Source: Paramoeba atlantica
Taxonomy: Eukaryota > Discosea
Reading direction: 5' to 3'
Length of the DNA: 22,833 nt
Assembly (NCBI GenBank): GCA_977017575.1
Contig: CDRNVI010000232.1
Coordinates: 1-22,833, forward strand
A program made the translations under genes and the position numbers. The notes under the pieces were generated by a model that did not search any database, was not told the origin of the DNA, and saw only the letters and a program-made list of their open reading frames with translations. How positions within the stretch are numbered: position 1 is the first letter of the stretch; each line of letters opens with the position of its first letter. Shown one piece after another: positions 9,093 through 20,500 of the stretch.

Positions 9093-11123
9093 TTAATGAA
9101 AATTATTATATATTTTTTTAGAATTAATTAAACAACTGTTTAAAATTTTTGATGATTGTAAAAATTTATTATTAGAATATATATTAGTCATATTTTTATA
9201 TAAATTTTTATTTTTCAAAACCATAATATTTTTATAATTTGATATTTCATTATTATTATATATATTTAATATAGTATTTATATTTATATTATAAGAACTT
9301 AATAATAATCTAATATTACTAAAAGATAATTTCATAATCTTTTCATCACTAATAATTGTTTTAAATAATATATATAATATTTTTCAATCATTTCTTGCAT
9401 TCTTCGGCGGAAATAAAATAAATTTTGTCGATTGACAATAACCAAATATATTTATAAATAAACTTTTTTTTTCATAATGAGTTATTGATGGTAATAATAA
9501 ATCATAATTATTAATTTCTTTTAATATAGGTAAATAACAACCTTGAAAAATATTATAATCACAATTATAATTTAAATAATTATAATTATAATTATTTAAA
9601 TTATATAAAATATTATTTTCTTTATAAATCATTTTTTTAAAACTATAATCATTAAATTTTACTAATGAATTAAATAAATTTAATTCATTAGCTATAATAT
9701 TTATATTTAAATTATTTAAAAACCCTATATTAATACTTGATTCTAAATTTAAATTTTTCAATGTTGTAATTAAAAAATTAAATAAAGTATTATCATTTAA
9801 TAAAATTAAATTTTTAGATGATGCTTTTAATACAATATTATTTAATAAAGATTTTCCCTCTATAAATTTTTTACTTCTAATAAATTAGATGAATAATTTA
9901 TATTTTTATAATTTTGATTATAAGAGGTCCCTATATTATAAATATTTAATAATTTTAAATCTTTAAATCGTTTTAACTTTATATTTAATAAAGGATATTC
10001 TAATCTAATATTTATATTAATTAATATAATATTTTTAAATTCATTTAATTCTTTATATATATTATAATCTAAAATATAATTTTTACGATTATTTGAATTC
10101 CTAGTTAATTTTTTATAATTAATAGTAAATTCATGATTATTAAAATAATTTTTTCCTTTTTTTATTACTAAAGCAGTTTCACTATCTATATTATCACCTA
10201 TTAAAAATGTAAATTACTATTTAAACATTTTTTTAATATTAAATTTAATACTTTTTCTCAACTATATATAATAAATTTATTTGCACCTTCCTTTTTTAAA
10301 GGATTAATTATTCGATTATTCTTTTGATTATCATAAGAAAAACGAGTTAGATCTGAGATTCAGATCTCATGTATATAATCATTAAATAAAGGTAAAACTC
10401 TTAATATTTCACTATCTCTAATATCTATTCTAATATTTATATGTAATAAATCATTAATATCTATAGTATTTCAAGAAATAAGTTCTCAAGTCTAGAAATG
10501 AATGAATAAGGTTTAGAAGTTAAAGCACCTACAGGGCATAAATCAATTAAATTACCAGATAATTCCGAATTAATATTTTTTGATAAAAAATTACTTATTT
10601 CTATATTTTGTCCTCGACCTATCAAACCAAAATATTTATAACCAATAAACTCATCTATAAAACGTATACATCTAGTACAATGAATACATCTTGTCATAAT
10701 AGTTTTTATTAAAGGTCCACAATCTTTATCATTAACAGATCTTTTATTTTCATAAAATCTACCTCTATCATTACCAAAAATTAATGATTGATCTTGTAAA
10801 TCACATTCACCTCCTTGATCACAAATAGGACAATCTAATGGATGATTTAATAATAAAAATTCTAAAACACCTTCTCTAGTCTTTTTAACTAATTTAGTAT
10901 TAGTTAATATATGCATATTATTATTTAAAGGGGATGCACAAGAAGCTATAGGTTTTATAGCTCCTTTTACTTCAACTAAACACATTCTACAATTACCTGC
11001 TATAGATAATTGTTCATGATAACAAAATTTTGGTATATCTATATTAATCATATTACATAATTGTAATATAGTTTTCATATTATTATCTTTAACTGCAATA
11101 TTATTTATTTTATAATTATTCAT
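9093..11123 (-). CDS. nad11: NADH dehydrogenase subunit 11 (NuoG homologue; three frameshifts)
   Basis: About 677 residues. The first 200 carry all iron-sulfur ligands: the 2Fe-2S set [15 protein letters not shown] with CASPL, then [25 protein letters not shown] and [17 protein letters not shown]. Next comes [13 protein letters not shown] of the molybdopterin-like domain, with Trp encoded by TGA. The rest is a poorly conserved, Asn/Ile-rich version of that domain ending near 9093. Nad11 accepts electrons from the NADH module of complex I on the matrix side. The frame shifts near 10490, 10205 and 9866; each is a base missing in a short run, and restoring three bases returns exactly to the original frame. 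Full-length mitochondrial nad11 is kept in stramenopiles, jakobids and amoebozoans and lost in animals and fungi. Confidence 0.93.
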
Positions 11124-11124
11124 T

Positions 11125-11712
11125 TTATGGATTCTTTATAAACCTTTTATTTTGTTCAAAAATTACCTGTTCTTTTAGATAATATGTTCTTTTACATGTT
11201 AATATAATAACACCAATCATAGCTAATAATAATATAAGACTAAGTATTATAAATAATATATAATGCTTATCGTATAATATTAAAGATATCAAATTTAAAT
11301 TTGATATATTATATAAAATATTATAATAATTTATATAATTATTATTGTTTGAGGAATCTATATTAAAAATTACATTAATCGGTATATAATATAAATAAAT
11401 TAAAAATATTATTAATAAAGTTAATAATATAATACCTATCAAATATTTTATATTTAATTCATTCAATTCTATAACTTTTATATTTAACATATAAATAATA
11501 AATAAAAATAATACTGCTATTGCACCTATATAAACTATTAAAAACACCATAGACATAAATTCCAACTCCAACAATAATAATATAAAAACTATATTACAAA
11601 AAACTAATATTAAATAAATAATAGAATGTAAAGGATTTTTAGAAATTATTACTAAAATAGCCGATACAATACTTATTATAAAAAAAAATATATAAAATAA
11701 ATTTTGATCCAT
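11125..11712 (-). CDS. nad6: NADH dehydrogenase subunit 6
   Basis: Intact 195-residue membrane protein, [20 protein letters not shown] onward. The conserved Nad6 core [16 protein letters not shown] ... [20 protein letters not shown] is at residues 25-75, followed by two more hydrophobic segments. It is a membrane-arm subunit of complex I. Its stop is one base before the nad11 start codon, showing tight packing. It contains no TGA codon, so it also reads through in the standard code. Confidence 0.95.
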   Translation of the reverse strand: MDQNLFYIFFFIISIVSAILVIISKNPLHSIIYLILVFCNIVFILLLLELEFMSMVFLIVYIGAIAVLFLFIIYMLNIKVIELNELNIKYLIGIILLTLLIIFLIYLYYIPINVIFNIDSSNNNNYINYYNILYNISNLNLISLILYDKHYILFIILSLILLLAMIGVIILTCKRTYYLKEQVIFEQNKRFIKNP

Positions 11713-11729
11713 ATGTTTTAAAAAAAATT

Positions 11730-13747
11730 TTACTTATTTTTATATTTATTTATTAAAATTATAGCAATTAATATAAATAATAATTCACTATTTAAATTAT
11801 TTATAGGTAATATATAGAATATAATTAAACTAACAGATGAAATAATAAATAAGAACAAATAATTAAAAATATAACCTGTTGGGAAAAAATATTTATAATT
11901 AATACTTAAAGAATTTCATAATCTAACTAAACCTAAAGGCCCTATTAATTCTATAATACCTCTATCAATATTTTTAAATACTATATAGGATAATTTAATA
12001 AAACCTCCTAAAATTATTTTATTATAAATAGTATCCACATACCATTTATAAGAAAAAAAACTTGCAATATTATTATATCTTTTAAAATATAAATAATTAT
12101 TACTTCTTAAAACTTTATATAAATAAGTATAATAATAATTTATTAAAAAAATAATTATTATACCAGACATACTAAAAAAAAAAGGAATATTTTTTATATA
12201 TCAAGGTAAAAATTCTGATTCTAAAATTAAAATATTTCTAGTTGAAATTATATTTAATCAATTTAATCAAGTATCATTACCTAATCCTATAAATAAATCT
12301 TTATTAATATAACCAAAAAATATACTATTTAAAGCTAATATAAATAAAGGTAAAGACATAAAAATATTAGATTCATGTATTAATTCAAACATTTTTCTAT
12401 AACCATTAGGTGATGTTATAAAAACATATACTAATAACCTAATACTATATAATGATGTAAACAAAGCTGCTATAACACTTAATCAATAAATAAAAGAACT
12501 ATCTATTATATATGATATATAAGTAATTTCAATTATAACATCTTTAGAATAAAACCCTGTTAAAAAAGGTATACCCATTAATGCTAAAGAACCTATTAAC
12601 ATCATAATATAACTATAAGGTAATAATTTAATTAACCCTCCATATTTTCTTATATCTTGTTCATCAGATAAAGCATGTATAATAGCCCCCGCACTTAAAA
12701 ATAATAATGCTTTAAAAAAAGCATGATTAGTTAAATGAAATAAACTTAGTGAATAATTTGATAACCCACATATAAACACCATATAACCTAATTGACTACA
12801 AGTTGAATATGCTATAACCTTTTTTATATCATTTTGAAATAAACCTATAGTTGCTGCAAAAAAACTAGTTAAAACACCAACTAAAGTTATAATTCATAAA
12901 CCAATAGCTGAATATTCAACCATTGGTGATAATCTTATTAAAATAAATACTCCAGCTGTAACCATTGTTGCTGCATGTATAAGAGCAGAAACTGGTGTTG
13001 GACCAGCCATAGCATCCGGTAATCAAGTATGTAAACCTAATTGTGCAGATTTTCCCATAGCTCCAATTAATATAAAAATAGTTATCAAAGTTATTGTATT
13101 AAAATAATTATTTATAAAATAAATATAATCAAATTGACACATATCACTTATTGCGAATATTATACTAAAATTTAATGTTTTATATTCTAAATATATTAAA
13201 CATATACCTAAACCAACTCCAATGTCACCTATTCTATTCATAATAATAGCTTTAATTGCAGCTTTGTTTGCATCTGCTATTGTAAATCAAAAATTAATTA
13301 ATAAATAAGATACTAAACCAACACCTTCTCAACCTAAAAATAATTGTAATATATTATCAGCTGTAACTAACATTAACATAAATCATGTAAATAATGATAA
13401 ATAAGATACAAATCGAGAAGAAAAAGGATCATTATACATATAACCTATTGAATAAAAATGAACTAATAAAGATATTGTATTTACTACAATTAACATAACA
13501 CCTGTTACAGGATCGAAAATAAATCCTCATGTTACATTAAATAAACCTATATTAAATCATGAAAATAATTTTAAAAAACATACAGAACCTTTTAATACAG
13601 TTTCATAAAAAATATAATATGATAACAACACTGTTAATAACATATTAAAATTCGCAATTATAAAACTACCTTTATTTCCTAATAAACGCCCAAAAAACTT
13701 ATAATTAAAAAACTTATTAATGGTAAATATAATACTAATAAATACAT
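11730..13747 (-). CDS. nad5: NADH dehydrogenase subunit 5 (one frameshift)
   Basis: About 672 residues starting [18 protein letters not shown]. Landmarks are [111 protein letters not shown] and [10 protein letters not shown]. This is the large antiporter-like proton-pumping subunit of complex I. Many Trp positions are TGA (for example before LPDAM), so the standard code shows it only as fragments. The start is out of frame with the body because one T is missing in the run near 13690-13696 (restores FGRLLGNKG). It begins about 20 bases after nad4L. Confidence 0.95.
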
Positions 13748-13766
13748 AAAAAGTATATAAAAAAAT

Positions 13767-14087
13767 TTAACCTTTTATAGTACTAATATAATCTATAGAT
13801 ATAATACCTCTTAATCTATAATAAATAACTATTAATCCTAAACCAATAGCTGATTCAGAAGCTGCTATAGTTAATATATATAAAGCAAATATCTGACCAT
13901 ATATATCATCTAAATATATTGATAAAAAAATAAATAATAAATTTACAGATGCTAAAATTAACTCTATAGACATTATTATTATTATTATATTTCTACGTGT
14001 AATAAAAATACCCGCTATACCTATAATAAATAAACTAAAACTTAAAATAGGTATAAATGTTTCAAAAGGAATTAAGATATTAAACAT
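13767..14087 (-). CDS. nad4L: NADH dehydrogenase subunit 4L
   Basis: Intact 106-residue, three-helix membrane protein. The family core is IIIIIMSIELILASVNLLFI and YILTIAASESAIGLGLIV, with the conserved Glu residues in helices 2 and 3 that belong to the proton path of complex I. It lies 19 bases after the atp6 stop and before nad5. The nad4L-nad5 neighbourhood is a common mitochondrial and bacterial (nuoK-nuoL) order. Confidence 0.95.
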   Translation of the reverse strand: MFNILIPFETFIPILSFSLFIIGIAGIFITRRNIIIIIMSIELILASVNLLFIFLSIYLDDIYGQIFALYILTIAASESAIGLGLIVIYYRLRGIISIDYISTIKG

Positions 14088-14105
14088 TGTTAAAATAAAT
14101 GTTTT

Positions 14106-14858
14106 TTAATGTCCAGCTTCGTAAGAATCTTTTAAATAAATAGAAACTAAAACAATAAATACATAAGCTTGTAAAAATGAAATACCAAACTCTAATAAAA
14201 AAATTACAGTTATTAATAATATTCCTAAAATACCTATAATATAATTAAATTTTAATATTTTTACAATAAAAAATAATAAAATATGTATTAATGAATGTCC
14301 CGACATTAAATTTGCAAATAACCGTATAGATAAACTAAAACCTCTTGCAATATAAGAAATAACTTCGATACCTATTAACATAGGTAATAAAATATTAGGA
14401 ACACCTTTTGGTATAAATAACTGTATAAAATGTAATTTTTGTTTTAAAAAACCTATTATAGTTAATCCTATAACAGTAATTGATCCTAATAAAAATGTTA
14501 AAATTATATGACTTGTAATAGTAAAAGAACTTGGTACTAAACCAATAAAATTTGCTATTAATATAAAATAAAATAAGCTAGCTATATAAACAAAATATGG
14601 TTCACCTCTTTTACCTACTTGTGTAACTAAAACATTTAACGGAAATAAATATATAAAATTCTCATATATGTATTGTCATAACGATTTATAAACTAAATTT
14701 AATTTAGATAATAATACATTACTTGTTATAATATTTATTATAAAAAAAATAATAAATAAATATATAAATAAGTTTGTTATATAAAAATCACTAAAATAAA
14801 AATTTATATATAAAGAAAATATATCAAATTGATCTAATGGTTGAAAAAATTTATTCAT
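14106..14858 (-). CDS. atp6: ATP synthase F0 subunit a
   Basis: 250 residues in table 4, with one TGA-encoded Trp near residue 60. The start MNKFFQPLDQFDIFSL at 14858 is chosen over an in-frame upstream codon at 14906 because the earlier part lies inside nad3 and has no family similarity; even so atp6 begins 18 bases inside nad3's 3' end region. The key segment IARGFSLSIRLFANLMSGHS holds the essential Arg of subunit a, and the C-terminal helix is ISFLQAYVFIVLVSIYLKDS. It forms the proton half-channels beside the c-ring in the inner membrane. Confidence 0.95.
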
Positions 14859-14875
14859 AATATATAAAATAATTT

Positions 14876-15232
14876 TTACTCTCAGGTTAAAGCACCTTTT
14901 AATCATTCATATATGAAACCTATAGTTAATATAGTAATAAAAATCAATACTACTAAAAAACCACTTGTTCCTAAAAAATTAACTAAAGTCAATCATGGAA
15001 ATAAAAATATTATTTCTAAATCAAAAATTAAAAATAAAATAGATACTAAATAAAATCTTACATTAAAATTATGTCTAGTATCTTCAAAAGGGTGAAAACC
15101 ACATTCATATGCTGAAACTTTTTCTATCTCAAATTTTGAATAAATAAGAAGTAAAATAATAGAAAATAATACTAAAGAAATAATCATACTTAATGATATA
15201 GAGATAATAATTATACTATATTCAAAATTCAT
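14876..15232 (-). CDS. nad3: NADH dehydrogenase subunit 3
   Basis: 118 residues in table 4. The signature [20 protein letters not shown] contains the conserved Cys of the quinone-linked loop. [13 protein letters not shown] follows, and the end EWLKGALTWE has Trp codons written as TGA. In the standard code the gene seems to stop at 14993, but the conserved tail beyond it shows that TGA is sense. It is a membrane subunit of complex I. It ends 17 bases before the atp6 start. Confidence 0.95.
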
Positions 15233-15235
15233 ATA

Positions 15236-15738
15236 TTATTTTTTTATAGTAAAATATTTTTTAAAAATAAAATTTTTATAGTTTATTTGATTTAATAATT
15301 TAAATTTAATACTAAATATAAAATAATTATTAATATAAAAAGTATTTAAAAAATTATTATATAAATAACTATATAAATTTGATATAGAATTTAATAATAT
15401 ATTTAAATTAATATTATAAAATAAAATTATAAATTTAAAATAATAATTTTGAAATGTAGATATTAAAATATTTTGAAATATTATATTTTTATATAAATAA
15501 AAAATATAATATAGTTTTAATAATTTTAAATAATATTGTTTATATATTTCATTTTTTTTATAATTAAGAAATTACTTTTTAACGAAGAAATATAAAAAGT
15601 AAATAAAGATATAATTAATAATATAATTATAATTAATAAATTACCAACAGAATTAAAAAAAAATAAATGATTTGAAAACATATTAACTAAAAATAATATA
15701 GAAATATAAAAAATTATAAAATTAAAAATTTTATTCAT
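15236..15738 (-). CDS. Candidate ATP synthase subunit b (atp4/ymf39-like), one frameshift
   Basis: The gene starts MNKIFNFIIFYISILF four bases after the cob stop and first reads 70 residues with two hydrophobic segments (including SVGNLLIIIILLIISLFTFYIS). Adding one A to the run of eight near 15551-15558 continues the frame as KKNEIYKQYYLKLLKLYYIF and onward, with no stop until 15236, giving 167 residues ending FKKYFTIKK. One N-terminal membrane region followed by a polar, charged helix-rich tail, and a place among ATP-synthase and respiratory genes, suit the fast-evolving Atp4 (Ymf39). No firm motif was recognised. It could instead be a lineage-specific ORF. Confidence 0.4.
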
Positions 15739-15742
15739 ATGT

Positions 15743-16893
15743 TTAAGTAATATTTTTATATAATGATTTTTCTAATTTAACAATAACAGGTAACAATATA
15801 ATAAAATATATAAAATAAAAACTTGTAGCCATTTGACCTATAAAATAATAAGGTTCTTCTATAGGTTTACCTCCTATTCAGGTTAATGTAATAAAATCCA
15901 TAATAAATAATCAAAAACCTAAATTATAAATAGGTCTAAAATAACCACTAACTATAGGTGCTTTCACATAAAATGGAAATATTATTAAAAACAATAATAG
16001 ATAAAACTAATAAGATAAAACCACCTGCTTTATCTGGTACAGATCTTAAAATTGCATAAAAAGCTTTAAAATATCATTCTGGTACGATATGTACGGGTGT
16101 TACTAAAGGATTTGCTTCTAAATAATTATCTGCGTCTATTATACTTGGAGTATGTTTTATAGCATACATATTAAAACCAAATAATAATAATAATGAACTA
16201 AATAAATCTTTAAAAACAAAATAAGGATGAAATGGTATTTGATCTACCTTATGATTAATACCTAATATATTATTAGAACCAACTTCATGTAATAATATAA
16301 TATGAACTCCAGCTAAAGCTGCTATAACAAAAGGTAATAAATAATGTAAACTAAAAAAAACGATGTAATGTAGCTTCATCAACAGAAAATCCACCTCATA
16401 ATCATAATAATATATCATTACCTACAAAAGGTATAACTGACACTAAATTAGTAATAACAGTTGCTGCTCAAAAACTCATTTGACCCCAAGGTAAAACATA
16501 ACCTACAAAAGCTGTTATAATCATAATTAATAATATTATAACACCAGATACTCATACAAATTGTCTAGGATAAGTATATGAACCATAATATAAACCTCTA
16601 AATACATGTAAATATATTACAAAAAAAAAAACTGATGATCCACTAGCATGGTACATTCTTAGCATATCACCAAAATGTACATCATTAACTATATGTCTAA
16701 CACTAGCAAAAGCTAAATCAGCATTAGGTGTATAATACATAGCTAAAATAACACCTGTTAAAATCTGAATAATTAAAAACAAACCAGCACTAACTCCTAA
16801 ATTTCAAGCATAAGTTATATTAGCAGGAGCTGGATAAACTACTAAAGCATTATAAAATGCATTTACAAAAATATCTTTTTTAACTAATCTCAT
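15743..16893 (-). CDS. cob: Apocytochrome b (two frameshifts)
   Basis: About 383 residues, [20 protein letters not shown] onward. It shows [34 protein letters not shown] with haem-ligand histidines, [42 protein letters not shown], the second histidine pair and the Qo-site motif PEWYF, where Trp is TGA. It is the central subunit of complex III. The frame shifts at a run of eight T (seven expected) near 16352-16361, and again near 15985-15995. After that it runs [19 protein letters not shown] to the stop at 15743. It lies three bases after the atp8 stop. Confidence 0.95.
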
Positions 16894-16896
16894 TAT

Positions 16897-17274
16897 TTAT
16901 ATATTGTTTTTTATTATAAAATATTTTTTATTTAATAAAGATTCTTTTTTTAAGAAATTTAAACCTAATATATATAATTTACTAAAAATAATAATTTTAA
17001 TATTATTAATTTTAGATTTTAATAAAACAACAAATTTATTTAATAAAAAATTATTATTTAATAAAATACTTAAATTTAATTTTATAATAAATAAAATATT
17101 TGATTCTAATAATAATAATCTTTTTATTATAGATTTTAATTTATATTTTCTTAATTTAATAGTTTTATTTATTAAAGGGAATATATATCTTGCATAATAA
17201 ATATAAATTAATCAAAAAAATATAAAATTTAAAACTAATTCTAAAAATAAAATTCCTAAATCTAATTGTGGCAT
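16897..17274 (-). CDS. atp8: ATP synthase subunit 8, long form
   Basis: The protein begins MPQLDLGILFLELVLNFIFF, the diagnostic MPQLD start and single membrane helix of mitochondrial Atp8 (A6L), with a TGA-encoded Trp in the helix. It totals 125 residues, longer than the 50-70 residues of animals and fungi but in the range of protist and plant Atp8. The tail is Lys/Asn/Ile-rich without recognisable motifs and ends KNNI. The subunit links the F0 a-subunit region to the stator. It ends just before the cob ATG. An opposite-strand open frame over the same bases is a composition artefact. Confidence 0.85.
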
Positions 17275-17512
17275 AATAATAATTTTTTTTTTTATTACTA
17301 TAATTTAATTACTAAATAATTTTCTTAATCATTTTTTCACGTTTATTCTTTTCTTTCTTTTTCTATACAACATCTTGAAGGTGCAAACATATATAAGATA
17401 AAAATATTTTTTTCTTTTTACCTTATTTTAAAAATATTATTATTATTCAAATTAATAATAATATTCAAATTTAAAAATTTCTTTTTAAATTTATTAATTA
17501 AATATTATTTAA
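17275..17512 (-). other. 238-base intergenic spacer with hairpins
   Basis: This is the only sizeable mitochondrial gap. It has a 12-bp perfect inverted repeat at 17433-17444/17454-17465 with a 9-base loop attcaaatt, whose attcaaat recurs at 17463-17470. A second hairpin covers the preceding stop codon. A short stretch of mixed base composition at about 17364-17394 (minus strand from an ATG at 17391) reads MFAPSRCCIEKERKE and then stops. It may be a remnant, a tiny gene with an indel, or a processing or promoter site. No tRNA cloverleaf was seen. Confidence 0.45.
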
Positions 17513-17517
17513 TTAAT
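17493..17517. repeat. Perfect 11-bp inverted repeat over the giant ORF stop codon
   Basis: The arms attaattaaat (17493-17503) and atttaattaat (17507-17517) are separated by three bases. The hairpin includes the TAA at 17513-17515. It could mark a transcript 3' end or processing point, although A/T-only palindromes arise easily by chance in such DNA. Confidence 0.4.
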
Positions 17518-20500
17518 ATTTTTTAGAATTTAATAAAGTAACAGTATTTAATTTATAATTTATTAAGCTATTATTATTTAATAAACTATAATCATAGTCA
17601 TAAATATTATTAAAAAAATTTATTTCATTTAATTTTGAATAATAATTTAAATTTTTTTTATTTGAATACTTAATACTATATATATACTTATATATTATAT
17701 TTAAATTTTTCATAAATTTAGTAATAAATAAACTAATATCACAATTTATTTTTTTAGTATAATTATTTTTTAAAATCAAATTATTAAATAATACTAATTT
17801 TAAAAAATATTTATAATAACTATATATAGAATTATTATATTTCAAATTATTTATATTTTTATAATTATTAGTATAATCATTAATATTATTAAATAATATA
17901 TAATTTTTTATTGATACATTTTTTACTAAAAATTTATTATAGTAAACTTTATTTTTAATAAAACTTTTGAAAGTCTTATTTTTGTTATAAAAATATTGTA
18001 ACAAATTACTTCTAATATTAATTAAAATTTTTGAATAATTTAGTTTACTAAAATTTTTATATTGATTAATTCGTTTTAAAAATAATAAATCAATATTATA
18101 TATTTTTCTATATATATTATAAATTTTAAAATGTATATATTTTGATAAATACGACATTATATTATCTTCATTACGTTTAAAATAATTTTCTTTTATTAAT
18201 GATCATTTAGGATATTCTACTAATAATGTTCTTCTAAAAAAATACATACTACTTTTTTTAAATAAACCTTTTTTAAATAAAATTTTTAATTTTTTTTTCA
18301 TTTGTTTAAATAATAATGTTTTATTATTATTAATAAACTTATAATTTAAAAAAAAAAGATGTAATATTATTATACCTATAGAATCTTCTCTTTTTTCCTG
18401 TTAAATATAAATTTAATAATTTTTTTTCTCTTTTCTTTAAATTATTTTTTGAATTAATATAAATACTTTCTTCTTTCTATTATAAAATTTTAAATATGAA
18501 CTCTTCTGAGTAAAAGATTTATTTATAAATCAATTTCTTTTTTTTCATAAACAAATTGAGTTTTTAATATTTTTTTTTCTTTTATTGGTTTTAAAATTAT
18601 TTTTCTCTTTTCTTTTATTAAATTATTATTTATAAATAAATAATAAGTTCAAGATTTTAAATTTTTCTCTTTTCTTTTATTTAATTTTAAATTATCAATT
18701 AAATTACAATTATAAGATATAAAATTTCTCTTTTTTAAACTTTTATTCTCTTTTCTTTTAGATATAATTGAATTATTATTTAATAAATTTTTTGAATAAA
18801 AAATATAATTCTTTTTAATCTTAGTTAAAACTTTTATTAAATAATTTTCACAATTAATATTACAAGAAAATACTAAAAAATTATTATAAGGTATCTTTAT
18901 AGATTTTCATTTATAATATAAATCATTCTTTTCTTTTTCATTTATAATATAAAAATTTCATTTTTTTTTATGAAATTTATTTATTATATCGTAATAATCT
19001 AATTCATAACTATTAAATATAAAATTTTTATATTTATAAACTTTAAAATTTTTATATTTATGAGAACAATAATCTTTATTAAATTTATTATATTTACAAT
19101 TATAATTATAAATATTAAAATTCAATAAATCTTTATTATTATAATTGTAAATATAATAATTTATTAAAGATTTCATATTTTTATTATTATTAAAATAATT
19201 TTTTTTCTTTATTCCCTTTTTTTTATGTAATTTATTTAATTTAATTAAATTTAAAGAAATATTATAAAAAAAATTTATCAAATTTATATATTTTTTTTTC
19301 TTTTGTTGTTGATTTTTTAATAATAAAAAATTTTGAATTTTTTCTTTTTATATTTATAAATTTTTTAATTTTTTTCTTTTTATATTTATAATTATTAATT
19401 TTATTATAATTATATTTATTAAAAATACGAAAATATAAATATTTATTTATTTGTTTTCAATTTCTTTTTTTTAATATGTTATTAAAACTATTCTTAAAAA
19501 AGAAATTTTTAACATTTTTAGAAATTTTATAATTATTTAATAATTTAATATTATTTAATATTATTAAAAATATTTTTAATATTTTATAATCAATATTCGA
19601 ATTAATAGTATATAAAAATTTATTCATTATATAAAATTTTTTATAATTTTTATATAAAAATTTATTTTTAATATTATTATAAATACTATTAATATATAAA
19701 TTTTTTATAAAATATAAAAAATTATAATTTAATAATTTTTTTTCTTTTAATTAAATATGAATAATTATATAATTTTATTCTTTTTTCTTTTCTTTTATAT
19801 AATTTTAAAGAATAAAAGTTATTTTTTATTCTTTTTATATAATCTAAAAATTTCTCTTTTCTTTTATATTTTTTTCATAAATTAATATTATATATTTTAT
19901 AAAAAAAATTATATCTAATATTAAATAAATTTCTCTTTTCTTTTTTATTTTTAAATAAATTTAGTTTATTTAAAAATAAATTATAATTATATAATTTATT
20001 TTTAAATTTTTTTTTAATTAAAATTTTTCTCTTTCTATATAATTTATTTTTATTTTTTTTATACAATAATTTTTTAAATAAAAAATAATAATTATTATAA
20101 AAATTTTTTATATTAAATTTTTTATATTTTAAATATTTTTTATTATAATATTTTAATAAATTTTCTTTTCTAAATAATAAAAATAAATTTTTTTTATTCT
20201 TTTCAAGACAATATTTTTTTCTTATATAAAAATTATTATTAAATTTTATATAATCTAAATTAAATAAATTTAATTTTGATAAAGACTTAAAATTATAACC
20301 TAAAAATACTTGACCTTTTTTTAAAAAAATAGTTTTTTTTATTATATTATTATTATAATGAAATAATTGTTGTTTTCTTCTTCTCTTTTCTTCTCTTTTC
20401 TTTCTAAAACTATTACTTATAGTTTGAAAATATAAACCATTTTCTGGTCCAAAATTTAAAAAATCTTCATTATCTATATTATTAAAACGAGTTTGCTTTA

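Noticed and set aside
10330-10390. tRNA-like foldback around gatctgagattcagatctc
   Set aside because: The stretch encodes the conserved Nad11 motif [13 protein letters not shown] and does not form a cloverleaf.
14859-14906. Longer atp6 start at 14906
   Set aside because: That upstream extension lies within the conserved nad3 end and has no Atp6 similarity; ATG 14858 gives a normal N terminus.
16904-17197. Plus-strand open frame of 97 codons
   Set aside because: It lies entirely over atp8 on the other strand and arises from A/T-rich composition; no conserved motif.
17377-17392. Word aaggtgcaaa shared (inverted) with nad11 at about 10283-10296
   Set aside because: Ten bases only; the nad11 copy is explained by its KEGANK codons, so chance is likely.
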